DNA of 64,000 nt from Terribium retamae (GTDB lineage Bacteria > Pseudomonadota > Alphaproteobacteria > Rhizobiales > Rhizobiaceae), in assembly GCF_022347545.1 (NCBI RefSeq), contig NZ_JAKREW010000007.1:1-64000 (forward strand). Direction: 5' to 3'. Every line of letters begins with the position of its first letter. The stretch's first letter is position 1. Under the pieces are notes generated by a model. That model was not told the DNA's origin and did no database searches. It saw nothing but the letters and a program-made list of their open reading frames with translations. The position numbers and the translations under genes are program-made. Below are positions 1 to 8,914 of the stretch, one piece after another.

Positions 1-465
1 GCCGCCATCTCCGGCGGAGCCGCAGCCATGCGCGGTGGCGCTGCTGCCGCCGGCGCGGCCTCGGCGGCCTACAGTCTCGGTTCCCTGGGCCAGACCGGCT
101 CTTCTGGTGTGGCTTCCGGCCTCGGAGGTGTTGCACGCGCCGCAGGATCGGCCGCCGTCTCACCGCTGAAACGCGCGGCCACGCGCGCAGCCGAAAGCGT
201 CAAATCCAGCGTCTCCGATGGTGCCAAGGCTGGCTTTGGCGCGACCGGTGGTTCCTCGACCATGGGGACCATCGGCGGCACTGACGATGATGCCGCCGCT
301 GCCCTTGCAAGTCCGCCGCGCGATGGAGCGCCCGACTGGGCAAAACGCATGAAACGAAGCCAGGCGCTCAGCCATGGCGTCTCAGCCGCCGCACACGCCG
401 TCCGTTCCGGCGACAGCCACGGCGGCGGCTCTTCCGTCAATCTCTCCGAAAGTGACCGCTCATGA
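1..465 (+). CDS. trbL: TrbL, C-terminal part (conjugative type IV secretion)
   Basis: The open frame enters from the left edge, so only about the last 155 codons are present. The translated part is rich in Gly, Ala and Ser, with a charged tail ending in Ser-Asp-Arg-Ser. That composition is typical of the low-complexity C-terminus of TrbL/VirB6 mating-channel proteins, whose membrane segments would lie upstream of the window. The family call rests mainly on position: the stop overlaps the start of trbF by 4 bases (ATGA), and trbF-trbG-trbI follow in the canonical order. TrbL is an inner-membrane component of the DNA transfer channel. Confidence is high from context and moderate from sequence alone. 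Confidence 0.8.
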   Translation, partial: AAISGGAAAMRGGAAAAGAASAAYSLGSLGQTGSSGVASGLGGVARAAGSAAVSPLKRAATRAAESVKSSVSDGAKAGFGATGGSSTMGTIGGTDDDAAAALASPPRDGAPDWAKRMKRSQALSHGVSAAAHAVRSGDSHGGGSSVNLSESDRS

Positions 466-1151
466 GCTTCTTCAAACGACCCGCAACCCACTACGGCAAG
501 ACGCCGGAACCCGAGACGCCTTACCAAAAGGCCTCACAGGTCTGGGACGACCGCATCGGCTCGGCCCGCGTGCAAGCGAAGAACTGGCGCTATATGGCCT
601 TCGGCAGCCTAATCCTGTCAGCCGGTTTTGCCGCAGCCCTTGTCTGGCAGTCGGCGCGCGGCACGGTCGTCCCCTGGGTGGTGCAGGTCGACGATCTCGG
701 CCAGGCACAGACCGTTGCGCCTGCCTCAGTGGGCTATCGGCCCACCGATCCGCAGATCGCCTGGCATCTGGCACGCTTCATCGAGCAGACACGCTCGATC
801 CCTGCCGACGCCATCATCGTGCGGCAGAACTGGCTTCGCGCTTATGAATGGACGACGGATCGTGGCGCAGCCGCGCTCAACGACTATGCACGCACCAATG
901 ACCCGTTCACCAAGGTCGGCCGGCAGCAGATCGCCGTCGAGGTGTCGAGCGTGATCCGGGCCTCGCCGGACAGCTTTCGTGTCGCCTGGACCGAGCGCCA
1001 CTACGAGAACGGCCAGATCTCCAGCACGCAGCGCTGGACCGCGATCCTGACCGTCGTGATCCAGCCGCCGCGCGACGCCGAACGCCTGCGCGCCAATCCG
1101 CTCGGCATCTACGTCAACGCTATCAATTGGTCGCGGGAGATGAGCCAATGA
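462..1151 (+). CDS. trbF: TrbF, VirB8-like conjugal transfer protein
   Basis: 229 residues, the usual size for TrbF. A charged cytoplasmic N-terminus (residues 1-43) is followed by one membrane segment (about 44-62) and a periplasmic VirB8-like domain containing a WVVQVD strand near 72 and conserved Trp and Arg residues around the WLRAYEW segment. TrbF is an assembly factor of the type IV mating apparatus that contacts the TrbG and TrbI core proteins. It overlaps trbL upstream and trbG downstream by 4 bases each, so translation is coupled along the operon. Confidence 0.93.
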   Translation: MSFFKRPATHYGKTPEPETPYQKASQVWDDRIGSARVQAKNWRYMAFGSLILSAGFAAALVWQSARGTVVPWVVQVDDLGQAQTVAPASVGYRPTDPQIAWHLARFIEQTRSIPADAIIVRQNWLRAYEWTTDRGAAALNDYARTNDPFTKVGRQQIAVEVSSVIRASPDSFRVAWTERHYENGQISSTQRWTAILTVVIQPPRDAERLRANPLGIYVNAINWSREMSQ

Positions 1152-2131
1152 GCCGGTCGACGATCCGCACATCCGCCATTCCGGTTCTCCGTAAACCTGC
1201 CTTCGCGGCTTTGCTCCTGTCCGCGACCATGCTGGCAGGCTGCGCTACCTACAAGCCGCCAGAAATCAGCTACGACACCAACGTGCCGCCACTGCCGGCC
1301 GTGCCCGTGGCCGTCACCGATGACCGGCCGCGGCCGCTGCATGTCCCACCGGTCTGGACGGTCGCCCGTGGTGGAAATACCGCCGGCACGCCGACCGCAC
1401 GTGTCGAGAACGCCAATGCCGCCGCCCGCGTTCAGCCGCGTCGCGAGGGCTACTACAACTCCATCCAGATCTATCCCTGGTCGGAAGGCGCGCTCTATCA
1501 GGTCTATGCGGCGCCGGGCCAGATCACCAATATCGCATTGGAGCCGGGTGAAAGCTTGACCGGCGCCGGACCAATCGCCGCCGGCGACACGGCCCGCTGG
1601 ATCATCGGTGACACCGAGAGCGGTTCTGGAACAACCCGTCGCGTCCACATCCTCGTGAAGCCGTCGCGCGCCGACATCACCACCAATCTCGTCGTCACCA
1701 CGGACCGCCGTGTCTACATGATCGAGCTTCGTTCGGGCGAGAAGCCCTATATGCCGGCCGTCGCCTGGGCCTATCCTCAGCCGCCTGCAGGGCAACGGCA
1801 AAGCGTTCCGGCCACACCGGTCATCCCGGTCGCCTCCGCTCGCAACTATCGCTACGGCCTCACCGGCGACACCCCGCCATGGCGTCCGGTTTCCGTCTAT
1901 GACGACGGACGCCGTGTCTATGTCGAGTTCCCCCGCGGCATCGTGCAGGGCGAGATGCCGCCACTCTTCGTTCTCGGCTCGAACGGCGAAACCCAGATCG
2001 TCAATAACCGTATCTATCAGAACGTCCTGATCGTCGATCGCCTGTTCGGCGCGGCCGAGCTGCGCCTCGGCAGCGGTGACCGCCAGCAGGCTGTCAGGAT
2101 TGTCCGCACCGACGGGAGGCCAGCGTCATGA
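1148..2131 (+). CDS. trbG: TrbG, VirB9-like outer-membrane core protein
   Basis: 327 residues when started at the ATG that overlaps the trbF stop (ATGA); an in-frame start 21 bases further upstream lies inside trbF and is less likely. The N-terminus is a lipoprotein signal with lipobox LAGC (Leu-Ala-Gly-Cys) near residue 33, followed by a proline-rich linker and the VirB9/CagX domain, which ends with the conserved VDRLFGAAELRLG stretch. TrbG forms the outer layer of the conjugation core complex with TrbI. The gene overlaps trbI by 4 bases. Confidence 0.94.
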   Translation: MSRSTIRTSAIPVLRKPAFAALLLSATMLAGCATYKPPEISYDTNVPPLPAVPVAVTDDRPRPLHVPPVWTVARGGNTAGTPTARVENANAAARVQPRREGYYNSIQIYPWSEGALYQVYAAPGQITNIALEPGESLTGAGPIAAGDTARWIIGDTESGSGTTRRVHILVKPSRADITTNLVVTTDRRVYMIELRSGEKPYMPAVAWAYPQPPAGQRQSVPATPVIPVASARNYRYGLTGDTPPWRPVSVYDDGRRVYVEFPRGIVQGEMPPLFVLGSNGETQIVNNRIYQNVLIVDRLFGAAELRLGSGDRQQAVRIVRTDGRPAS

Positions 2132-3321
2132 GCAATCAGGAAAACAATCAAGAGACTGGCGCTCCGCTCACTGGTGCGGCTGTCGATCCCGCATCAACCA
2201 TGCGGCTGCGCGCCGAGGCGCCCCGCGTTACGCGACTGTCGCGCAAGGTTCTGGCGAGTGTCGGTCTCGTCGCCAGCCTTGGCATCGGAGGCGCGCTGAT
2301 CTATGCGCTTCAGACCCGCGACGGCGGAACTGGAAACGAAGAACTCTATTCCACCGACAACCGGGCGACGGCCGATGGTCTCGCCGGTCTGCCGCGCGAC
2401 TACACCGGTCCGGTGCTCGGGCCGGCACTCCCCGGAGATCTGGGCCGACCGATTCTTGACGCCCAGAACCGCGGTCAGCCGGTCGTGCCCCCTGCCATGG
2501 CGACGCCCCAGGTCAACGCTGAAGAACAGCGGCGCCTCGCCGAAGAAGAAGCCGCCCGCACAAGCCGGGTCTTCTTCCAGACCGCGCCAGGCTCAGTCGC
2601 CCGTACGGGAACGTCCGCCGGCATTGCTAATCCGAATCTCGCCGGCCTCGGTCTTCCCGGCCAGCAAGGCGCTCCCACCGCCCAGGATCGGCAAGCCGCG
2701 TTCCTCAACGCCGCAGTCGACCGTCGTACCGTCGCTGCCGATCGCGTCATGGCTCCGGCTTCGCCCTATGTGCTTCAAGCCGGGGCGGTGATCTCTGCCG
2801 CCCTCATCACCGGCATCCGCTCCGATCTGCCCGGTCAGATCACCGCTCAGGTGACAGAGCATATCTATGACAGCCCCACCGGCCGCGTTCTCCTCGTGCC
2901 CCAGGGCACCCGCATCATCGGTCAATACAGCAACGATGTCGGCTTCGGGCAGCGCCGCGTGCTGCTCGTCTGGAACCGGCTGATCCTCCCCAACGGCCGA
3001 TCCATCGTGTTGGAGCGTCAGCCGGGCGCCGATACGCAAGGCTACGCGGGGCTCGAAGACGGTGTCGACTATCATTGGTGGGATCTGGCCAAGGCCGCCG
3101 GGCTCTCAACGCTGCTCGCGGTCGGCGCCGAGCTCGCCGTCGATGACGAGGACCGCCTTGTTCGCGCCATTCGCGACGGCGCGCAGGACACCATCAATGA
3201 TGCCGGCCAGCAGATCATCCGCCGCCAGTTGCAGGTCGCACCGACGCTGACGATCCGGCCTGGCTTCCCGGTCCGCGTGATCGTGACGCGAGACTTAGTA
3301 TTCGAGCCCTACGGAGGTTGA
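2128..3321 (+). CDS. trbI: TrbI, VirB10-like conjugal transfer protein
   Basis: 397 residues. A short cytoplasmic tail is followed by a single membrane helix (about 41-62), a Pro/Ala-rich periplasmic linker (about 85-200) and the C-terminal VirB10/TrbI domain, recognisable from the LVPQGTRIIGQY and VLVWNRLILPNG motifs. TrbI spans the envelope and links inner and outer parts of the mating channel. It closes the trb structural operon in this window; a small DUF2274 gene follows after 2 bases. Confidence 0.95.
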   Translation: MSNQENNQETGAPLTGAAVDPASTMRLRAEAPRVTRLSRKVLASVGLVASLGIGGALIYALQTRDGGTGNEELYSTDNRATADGLAGLPRDYTGPVLGPALPGDLGRPILDAQNRGQPVVPPAMATPQVNAEEQRRLAEEEAARTSRVFFQTAPGSVARTGTSAGIANPNLAGLGLPGQQGAPTAQDRQAAFLNAAVDRRTVAADRVMAPASPYVLQAGAVISAALITGIRSDLPGQITAQVTEHIYDSPTGRVLLVPQGTRIIGQYSNDVGFGQRRVLLVWNRLILPNGRSIVLERQPGADTQGYAGLEDGVDYHWWDLAKAAGLSTLLAVGAELAVDDEDRLVRAIRDGAQDTINDAGQQIIRRQLQVAPTLTIRPGFPVRVIVTRDLVFEPYGG

Positions 3322-3323
3322 CC

Positions 3324-3551
3324 ATGGCGAAGTTGAAACTGGGGCCGCTGTCCGACGACAAGCCTGTGAAGGTCACGGTGGAGTTGCCAGCCGGGCTGGC
3401 GCGCGATCTTGCCACTTATGGCAAGCTATTAGCCGACCCGGGCGGTGCTCCCATAGAGCCGGTGCGCCTCATCGTGCCGATGCTGGAGCGCTTCATTGCT
3501 ACGGATCGGGGCTTTGCAAAAGCTCGCCGGAGTGCGTCGTCTTCCCATTAG
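3324..3551 (+). CDS. DUF2274 family small protein at the end of the trb operon
   Basis: 75 residues. The ATG at 3324 is preceded by a GGAGG box 6 bases upstream, which decides against the in-frame TTG at 3318. The sequence (KLGPLSDDKPVKVTVELP...) matches the small DUF2274 proteins that regularly follow trbI in rhizobial and sphingomonad integrative elements. Function is unknown; the family resembles short DNA-associated or regulatory proteins. The last 53 bases overlap the convergent LysR gene, an arrangement also usual in such elements. Confidence 0.85.
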   Translation: MAKLKLGPLSDDKPVKVTVELPAGLARDLATYGKLLADPGGAPIEPVRLIVPMLERFIATDRGFAKARRSASSSH

Positions 3552-4467
3552 CCAGACAGGCCCCGCACTTCTTCGAGAGCATTTTCGCGAGGCTGAGCAG
3601 ACGCCGGAAAGCGGGATTGTCGTTCTTGGGTGACCACACCGCGCAGAAAGGCAGAACCTCTCCGGCAAGCGGACGATAAACCAGACCGGAGAACTGTGTG
3701 GCGATGGTCGCCTCGCTGGTCAGCGTCAGGTGATGGCCTCCGGCCACGATCTGCATCAGGTTGTCGCGATAGACCGCCTGATGGTCGATCGTCGGGGACC
3801 GGCCGAGTGCGGACAGGTGTTTGACCAGATAGTCGGCAATCTCAGGCCCGGGCTGCACCTCGCTTACGACAAAACGCTGGCCTTGCAGATCGCTCCAGGC
3901 GAGGTCTTGCTTGCCCGCCAGTTCGTGCCGGTCCGACATCGCGACAAAAACCCGTTCGTTCCACAGATGTGCAAGATCGCATCCCTCAGCGATCGGTTGC
4001 CCGGTCAGGAATGCCACGTCCAGTCGATGCTGCTGCACGGCCGGTACATGCTCCTCCGGTCCAGCTTCCACATATTCCAATCTAACGGCCGCATGGTGGG
4101 CTTTGTAGCTCTCGACCAGTTCAGGTAGAAAACCTGAGGCGAGGGACGAGATCACACCGATCCGAATGACGCCTGCCTGTCCTTGCCCGATGACCCCCGC
4201 GTCCTGGACTGCATGACTGGCCAGAGACAGCGCCTTGCGGGCCTGCTGCAAGAACCGCTCACCCGCGAAAGTAAGCGTGACGCCACCCTGTCCCCTGATG
4301 AACAGGGCGGCGCCGATCTCGTTTTCCAGGTCCTGAATGCGGCGGCTCACAGCGCCAGGGTCGACTCCAAGCCGACGTGCAGCACGGCGTATACCGCCCA
4401 GTTCTGCCGTAGCAACCACATAGCGAAGATGGCGGAGCTCGAAGCCAGGATCATCCGTGTTCGCCAT
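3499..4467 (-). CDS. LysR-family transcriptional regulator at the trb operon end
   Basis: 322 residues: N-terminal winged helix-turn-helix (about 10-68, ELRHLRYVVATAELGG then AARRLGVDPGAVSRRI) and a C-terminal two-lobe effector-binding domain. It converges on and overlaps the DUF2274 gene. LysR genes at exactly this place are common beside trb operons of alphaproteobacterial integrative elements, so it probably belongs to the mobile backbone rather than to the metabolic cargo. Its effector is unknown. The last 20 residues (after the ANGKTTHSGE stretch) lie in the overlap. Confidence 0.9.
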   Translation of the reverse strand: MANTDDPGFELRHLRYVVATAELGGIRRAARRLGVDPGAVSRRIQDLENEIGAALFIRGQGGVTLTFAGERFLQQARKALSLASHAVQDAGVIGQGQAGVIRIGVISSLASGFLPELVESYKAHHAAVRLEYVEAGPEEHVPAVQQHRLDVAFLTGQPIAEGCDLAHLWNERVFVAMSDRHELAGKQDLAWSDLQGQRFVVSEVQPGPEIADYLVKHLSALGRSPTIDHQAVYRDNLMQIVAGGHHLTLTSEATIATQFSGLVYRPLAGEVLPFCAVWSPKNDNPAFRRLLSLAKMLSKKCGACLANGKTTHSGELLQSPDP

Positions 4468-4640
4468 ACGTGCTCAAACCGTTCGTAGCTGCCACAGCAG
4501 ATCCGAAGCCTTCTTGGTCCGATGCCGTTCGATCGGCGGAGGTAACGGAGTTCAGCTGTCGCGCGACAGTCCGGTCTTCATCACGGACGCACCTCATGTT
4601 TTGTTGCCAACTTGTGTAGTGAGCACGGCAAGCAGGCATT

Positions 4641-4688
4641 CTGCGGTGAAGCTCCGCAGGTGTGAAAGTGGCGCAATGCAAATTGCGC
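4641..4688. repeat. Two adjacent inverted repeats between LysR and the DadA-like gene
   Basis: CTGCGG (4641-4646) pairs with CCGCAG (4654-4659), and GCGCAAT (4671-4677) pairs perfectly with ATTGCGC (4682-4688) across a 4-base centre. They lie 55-100 bases beyond the stop of the DadA-like gene and upstream of the LysR start, so they may be transcript-end hairpins or operators. There is no T-run to make a clear intrinsic terminator. The rest of the 275-base gap holds no gene. Confidence 0.5.
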
Positions 4689-4742
4689 ACCGCAGATTTG
4701 GGATAGCTGACAGCGCAGCGTTCCCCTAACCAGATATTGTTC

Positions 4743-6026
4743 TCAGGCAAAGCGGCTTGGTGAGAATGGTGCGAGCAGATCTTCATCGACGCCCCCCGTG
4801 ATGAGACCAGTCACCAATCGTGCGGTCTCCGGACCGGCCGCAAAACCGACGTGACCATGGCCGAAGGCCAGGACAACATCGGCAGAACGTCGACTGCGCC
4901 CAATCGCAGGACGGCCGTCTGGTAGAGACGGGCGACGTCCCATCCATGTAGAAAGCTTCCGCTGAGCGCCACTTTTCAATATTGGCAAGGCGTCGGCCAC
5001 CAGATCATGCAGGACCTCAAAGCGCAGTGGATTCGCGGGTGTCTCAAGGCCGGAAAAATCGACCTGACCGGTAACCTTGGTGGCGTCTTTGAACGTGCGC
5101 ACAGTGATCTTGTGATCAGTCAAGAAGAGGCGGTTGCGAAGCTTCGGACCTTCGCCCGCAACGACGATATGGTGGCCACGCTCAGCCTCCAGGGGGATAT
5201 TGTTTCCGACTTTCCTGGCAAGCTGTGCCGACCATGCACCTGCCGAAATTACTGCCTTGTCACACGAAACGGTGCCGTCTGCCGTGTGCACGCCGGCGAG
5301 CCGACCGCCATCGAAAGCGAAGTCAAGCGCACTCGACTGCCGGTATTGCACGCCCTGTGAGAAGAGGTACCGGGCAATTTCAGCAACGAATCCACCGGGA
5401 TCAACACAGTGGCCGCCAGCCACCAAGACCCCGAACCTGTAGCGTTCGGGGACATTGGGTTCTTCGATGCGAAGCTGCTGCTCGTCAAACTCTGTCCAAG
5501 TTGCTCCAAATTCGCGACGTAACGCCCAAGGCAAGGCCTCTCGTTCGAAGGCCTGCCGATCCCGATACAGAAACAAAAGGCCGCGTGGCTCGATAAGATG
5601 ATCCGCGCCGATTTCCCGGGCAACTTGCTGATGCAACTCCGGGCAGCTTCCAACCAGAGAGCTCAAGGCTTTGGATGTCGGCCTTACGCGACGCTCGGTT
5701 GCCCCACTCCAGAGAAAGCGGAACAACCATGGCAGCAATCGCGGCAAACGCCGGATGTCGATCGTGAGCGGGCCTTTTGGATCAAGCAACATTTTTGGAA
5801 CTTGCTTCCAAAGGCCCGGCATGGCACCAGGTGTCACTAGGCTTGGACTAAGCCAGCCTCCATTTCCGAAACTCGATGCACGCATATCACCCGGCTCCGC
5901 AGGATCGATGACGGTAACCGAACAGCCGGCCCGGAACAAATAGTAGGCCGACATCATCCCAACGATGCCGGCACCTATTACGGCAACTCTTTGTTCTTTT
6001 GCCGGTAATTGTACTTCTGCGGTCAA
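4743..6026 (-). CDS. FAD-dependent D-amino-acid dehydrogenase (DadA-like)
   Basis: 427 residues. It opens with an FAD-binding Rossmann motif (VIGAGIVG, residues 17-24) and has the DadA/DAO-type C-terminus (GRRPSLPDGRPAIG and FGHGHVGFAAGPETARLV). Such enzymes oxidatively deaminate D- or small imino amino acids to 2-oxo acids and pass electrons to the membrane chain. The start is a TTG: no ATG is available before the Rossmann fold, and an AAAGGA ribosome site lies 9 bases upstream. The neighbours upstream are a YciI and a RidA gene on the same strand. RidA proteins hydrolyse the enamine/imine products of such oxidases, which fits a joint role. The substrate is not evident. Confidence 0.85.
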   Translation of the reverse strand: MTAEVQLPAKEQRVAVIGAGIVGMMSAYYLFRAGCSVTVIDPAEPGDMRASSFGNGGWLSPSLVTPGAMPGLWKQVPKMLLDPKGPLTIDIRRLPRLLPWLFRFLWSGATERRVRPTSKALSSLVGSCPELHQQVAREIGADHLIEPRGLLFLYRDRQAFEREALPWALRREFGATWTEFDEQQLRIEEPNVPERYRFGVLVAGGHCVDPGGFVAEIARYLFSQGVQYRQSSALDFAFDGGRLAGVHTADGTVSCDKAVISAGAWSAQLARKVGNNIPLEAERGHHIVVAGEGPKLRNRLFLTDHKITVRTFKDATKVTGQVDFSGLETPANPLRFEVLHDLVADALPILKSGAQRKLSTWMGRRPSLPDGRPAIGRSRRSADVVLAFGHGHVGFAAGPETARLVTGLITGGVDEDLLAPFSPSRFA

Positions 6027-6108
6027 TTTCGACGGTCCTTTCTGGCGTCAGTATCGCGACGCTCGTCTCGAGGCAGGAAGTTTCGATGCCGCATGTTTGG
6101 CCAACCTC

Positions 6109-6408
6109 TCAGAGGGTCACCGCCCCATAGAATGGAGGCTTCCCCCACACGCGAAGGTCGTAGCTTTTCCTCAAGCCAAGCTTGAAATAGGGGTCGCTCT
6201 CGATCAAAGCGATAGCCTCGTCCGCACTGGCGACGTCGAAAATCCAGAGCCCGCCAGACGGATGTTCGTCGACACCGGGACGAAGCGCGCCCGCAAGAAC
6301 GATCCTCGTCTTGTTCGCTTCGAGAAAAGCCAGGTGTTCCCCGCTATGATCCCGACGCACCCAATCAAACCCGACATTGTCCTCAAAGATCGCCACGAAG
6401 CGTGTCAT
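6109..6408 (-). CDS. YciI-family protein
   Basis: 99 residues, a single ferredoxin-like YciI domain (FVAIFEDN at the start, HLAFLEAN, AGALRPG and the DPYFKLGLRKSYDLR segment with conserved Asp-Pro-Tyr-Phe). Members act as small dehalogenase- or isomerase-like enzymes or as partners of catabolic operons; the exact reaction is usually unknown. An AAGGAT box precedes the ATG. It sits between the RidA and DadA-like genes and is probably co-transcribed with them. Confidence 0.85.
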   Translation of the reverse strand: MTRFVAIFEDNVGFDWVRRDHSGEHLAFLEANKTRIVLAGALRPGVDEHPSGGLWIFDVASADEAIALIESDPYFKLGLRKSYDLRVWGKPPFYGAVTL

Positions 6409-6468
6409 CTCGTATCCTTGTTCTGGACAGCGTTGCGCTGTATCGCCCCCAAGGGTGACGACTGCAGG

Positions 6469-6837
6469 CTAGGCGGCAACGATCACGGCAATCTCGACCA
6501 GCGAATTGCCTTGCAACGCCGATTGGACGCAGGACCTCGCCGGTCTGCGATCCGGGGCAAGCCACTTGTTCCAGACCAGATTGAGTTCGTTCACATCGCG
6601 GATCACGTCGTGCATCCAGATGGTTGCGGACAGCAGCCGGGTCTTGTCAGTACCGATATCAGCCAGACGCCTATCGATCTCGGCCAATATCTCTGATGCC
6701 TGCTCCGTAACCGAGCCATTCTTGTTCGATGATTTGACGCCAGAGACATAGGCGACACCGTTGTACACAACCGCGTCTGAACGATGCAGGAATGCGCCGC
6801 TGTCGAAATACTTGGGCTGAGTCTTTTGATCGGTCAT
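6469..6837 (-). CDS. RidA-family enamine/imine deaminase
   Basis: 122 residues with the RidA (YjgF/YER057c/UK114) fold: YVSGVKSSN near the start, a central WMHDVIRDVNELN helix region, and the C-terminal PARSCVQSALQGNSLVEI segment carrying the Arg that binds the substrate carboxylate. RidA proteins hydrolyse reactive enamine/imine intermediates to 2-oxo acids. Position next to a FAD amino-acid dehydrogenase suggests it clears that enzyme's product. First gene of a probable three-gene unit (RidA, YciI, DadA-like). Confidence 0.88.
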   Translation of the reverse strand: MTDQKTQPKYFDSGAFLHRSDAVVYNGVAYVSGVKSSNKNGSVTEQASEILAEIDRRLADIGTDKTRLLSATIWMHDVIRDVNELNLVWNKWLAPDRRPARSCVQSALQGNSLVEIAVIVAA

Positions 6838-7092
6838 TGAATTCTTCTCTTTGTTAGGGACGGCAAGGCGTTTGTCGATTGGCCAGCGCCCGAAAGAGGC
6901 ACCGGCAAATGGTGTGGCAATGGCTGGTTTGCGAGGCCTCTCAATCGTCGATCGGGTTTCGCCTCACTGCTACGACGGAATTCTCGACCGCAGTGCTGCC
7001 GGCAAGGGTCGCGCCAACACAAGGGCCGCCCAATATCCCAACCATCTCGACGTTTTTCGAAGTTGACTGCAAGACAGGTTTTGCAAGCGCGT

Positions 7093-7127
7093 GAGACATC
7101 TGAAAGCAGTGATGCCACAGATGTCTC
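7093..7127. repeat. Perfect 10-base inverted repeat (hairpin)
   Basis: GAGACATCTG (7093-7102) pairs perfectly with CAGATGTCTC (7118-7127) around a 15-base loop. It lies about 300 bases after the stop of the semialdehyde dehydrogenase gene and upstream of the RidA gene, both minus strand. It could end the long upstream transcript or be an operator; no T-run follows. Confidence 0.55.
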
Positions 7128-7199
7128 TTCATCGCGGTAAGCGAGCAGTATTCGGAACGGCGCATGGCAAGAGAAGCTACTGATTGGCGTCCCTCCCCG

Positions 7200-7285
7200 C
7201 TGACTGCTGGCCGGGTGTGGCTTGCAGCTCTGAAGCTCCAATTGCGCGCGGTGGCAACGACCCAAAGATGATGTACTTCCAACGC
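7200..7285 (-). pseudogene. Possible remnant of a LysR regulator N-terminus
   Basis: Translation on the minus strand gives LEVHHLWVVATARNWSFRAA, which resembles the first 20 residues of LysR helix-turn-helix domains (compare ELRHLRYVVATAE in the LysR protein at 3499-4467). Similarity is lost after the Ala-Ala, and no full-length frame exists. If real, it is a small relic of a regulator once adjacent to the dehydrogenase genes. The match is short and by eye only. Confidence 0.35.
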
Positions 7286-7433
7286 TTGCTCCTCTAATGG
7301 CACTTTGTCGAGTACCAAGTGACTTAGGTTGTGCTCGCTCTCGCTTCTCCCGCAACGTCGCTCGTCAGACATCCGCATCGGTCCCGACCAGATGAACGAG
7401 CTTTCACAATGAACGTTGTGGTCGAAATCCGCA

Positions 7434-8885
7434 CTACCACTCGACCGAAACGTATTGTGTCTCAAGGAATTCCAGCATTCCTTCATGCGCCCCTTCGCGA
7501 CCGATGCCACTCTGCTTCATTCCGCCGAAGGGGGCGGCCGGATCGGATACCAGCCCGCGGTTGAGTCCGATCATCCCGAAGTCAAGTTCCTCGGACAAAG
7601 CAAGTCCTCGGCGCAAATCTTTGGTGTAAATGTACGCCACGAGCCCGTACTCGGTATCATTGCAGCGACGTACCAGATCCTCTTCATCGGAGAAGCGGGT
7701 AAGTGCGGCGACAGGGCCGAAAATTTCCTCCCGGAAGCACTTTGCGTCTTCAGGAACATCCACGAGCACCGTTGGCGGGTAGAAGAAGCCTGGACCATCC
7801 ACGGCTTTTCCGCCGGTCAAAGTCCGGGCACCGCGCGAGGTTGCGTCCTCGACAAGTTCGATAACCTTGTTGCGTGTCTGGCCGTTGACCAGCGCGCCCA
7901 CTTCGACACCTTCGTCGAGCCCGTTGCCAACCTTCAGAGCGGCCATGCGTGCCGCGAGCTTCTCCGCGAACTCGTCGAACAGGATTTCGTGGACATAGAA
8001 GCGGTTGGCGGCCGTGCAGGCCTCACCGAGGTTGCGCATCTTGGCCAGGAGGGCGCCCTCGACAGCCGCATCGACGTCGGCATCAGCGAGCACGACGAAC
8101 GGTGCGTTGCCGCCAAGCTCCATCGCCGGATTGATCACCTGATCCGCGGCAGAATGCAAAAGCTTGCGCCCCACCTCCGTCGAACCGGTGAATGAGACGA
8201 CGCGAACCCGTGGATCATGGAGCAACGTGTCGACGAGCGGACCGGCACGCCTCGAGGGCACGACGTTGACGACGCCGGCAGGCACTCCCGCGGCCTCCAG
8301 AATTGGCATCAGAGAAAGCATGGTCAGTGGGGTCTCGGAGGCGGGCTTGATCACCACCGGGCACCCGGCTGCCAAGGCAGGGGCGATTTTTCGGGTGCCC
8401 ATAGCAGCGGGGTAGTTCCATGGCGTGACGAGCACGGCAATTCCAGCAGGCTTGTGGTGAACAAGCATGCGGGCTCCGCTTGCCGGGGCTCTCGATACCT
8501 CTCCGATGTTGCGGACAGCCTCTTCGGCGTTCCATCGGAAGAACTCGGCCGCGTAGGCAATCTCGGCAAGAGAATCCGGCAAGGCCTTCCCGTTTTCCAA
8601 GGTTATCAGCCGAGCGAGTTGCTCCTTCTGCGCCATGATCAGTTCGAAAGCTTTTCGAAGGATCTCGGCGCGCGCTCGCGGTCGGCGTCGTGACCAATCC
8701 GCAAAGGCGGCCTGCGCTGCGTCGAGAGCCGCCAGCCCGTCTTCCGGCGTTGCGCTGGAAACATTCGCAATAACATCCAGCGTGGCCGGATTGCCGACTT
8801 CAAACGTTGATCGATCCGACGAGTCTTTCCATGCGCCGCCAATGTAGAGTTGCGGTTTGAGTTCGAGATCAGCAAGGTTTTTCAT
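7434..8885 (-). CDS. NAD(P)-dependent succinate-semialdehyde dehydrogenase family enzyme
   Basis: 483 residues from the ATG at 8885, the length of GabD; an upstream in-frame TTG at 8918 overlaps the previous gene and is less likely. All aldehyde dehydrogenase active-site residues are visible: Asn157 (TPWNYP), Glu256 (ELGGNAP) and catalytic Cys290 (GEACTAANR). It oxidises a semialdehyde, perhaps succinic semialdehyde, to the acid. It follows the iron alcohol dehydrogenase gene closely, so an alcohol-to-aldehyde-to-acid relay is likely, comparable with 4-hydroxybutyrate oxidation by Agrobacterium blcAB; no blcC lactonase gene is seen here. Confidence 0.88.
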   Translation of the reverse strand: MKNLADLELKPQLYIGGAWKDSSDRSTFEVGNPATLDVIANVSSATPEDGLAALDAAQAAFADWSRRRPRARAEILRKAFELIMAQKEQLARLITLENGKALPDSLAEIAYAAEFFRWNAEEAVRNIGEVSRAPASGARMLVHHKPAGIAVLVTPWNYPAAMGTRKIAPALAAGCPVVIKPASETPLTMLSLMPILEAAGVPAGVVNVVPSRRAGPLVDTLLHDPRVRVVSFTGSTEVGRKLLHSAADQVINPAMELGGNAPFVVLADADVDAAVEGALLAKMRNLGEACTAANRFYVHEILFDEFAEKLAARMAALKVGNGLDEGVEVGALVNGQTRNKVIELVEDATSRGARTLTGGKAVDGPGFFYPPTVLVDVPEDAKCFREEIFGPVAALTRFSDEEDLVRRCNDTEYGLVAYIYTKDLRRGLALSEELDFGMIGLNRGLVSDPAAPFGGMKQSGIGREGAHEGMLEFLETQYVSVEW

Positions 8886-8914
8886 CAGGTGAGATCCGCT
8901 TTCGACTGGAATGT

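Larger units (their letters stand above)
6838..7433. other. Gene-poor 596-base gap with decayed coding traces
   Basis: No convincing intact gene on either strand. It holds an inverted repeat at 7093-7127 and, on the minus strand around 7200-7285, a short stretch resembling the beginning of a LysR regulator. The remainder is unassigned and probably contains remains of deleted genes together with the promoter of the RidA-YciI-DadA unit near its left end. Confidence 0.5.
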
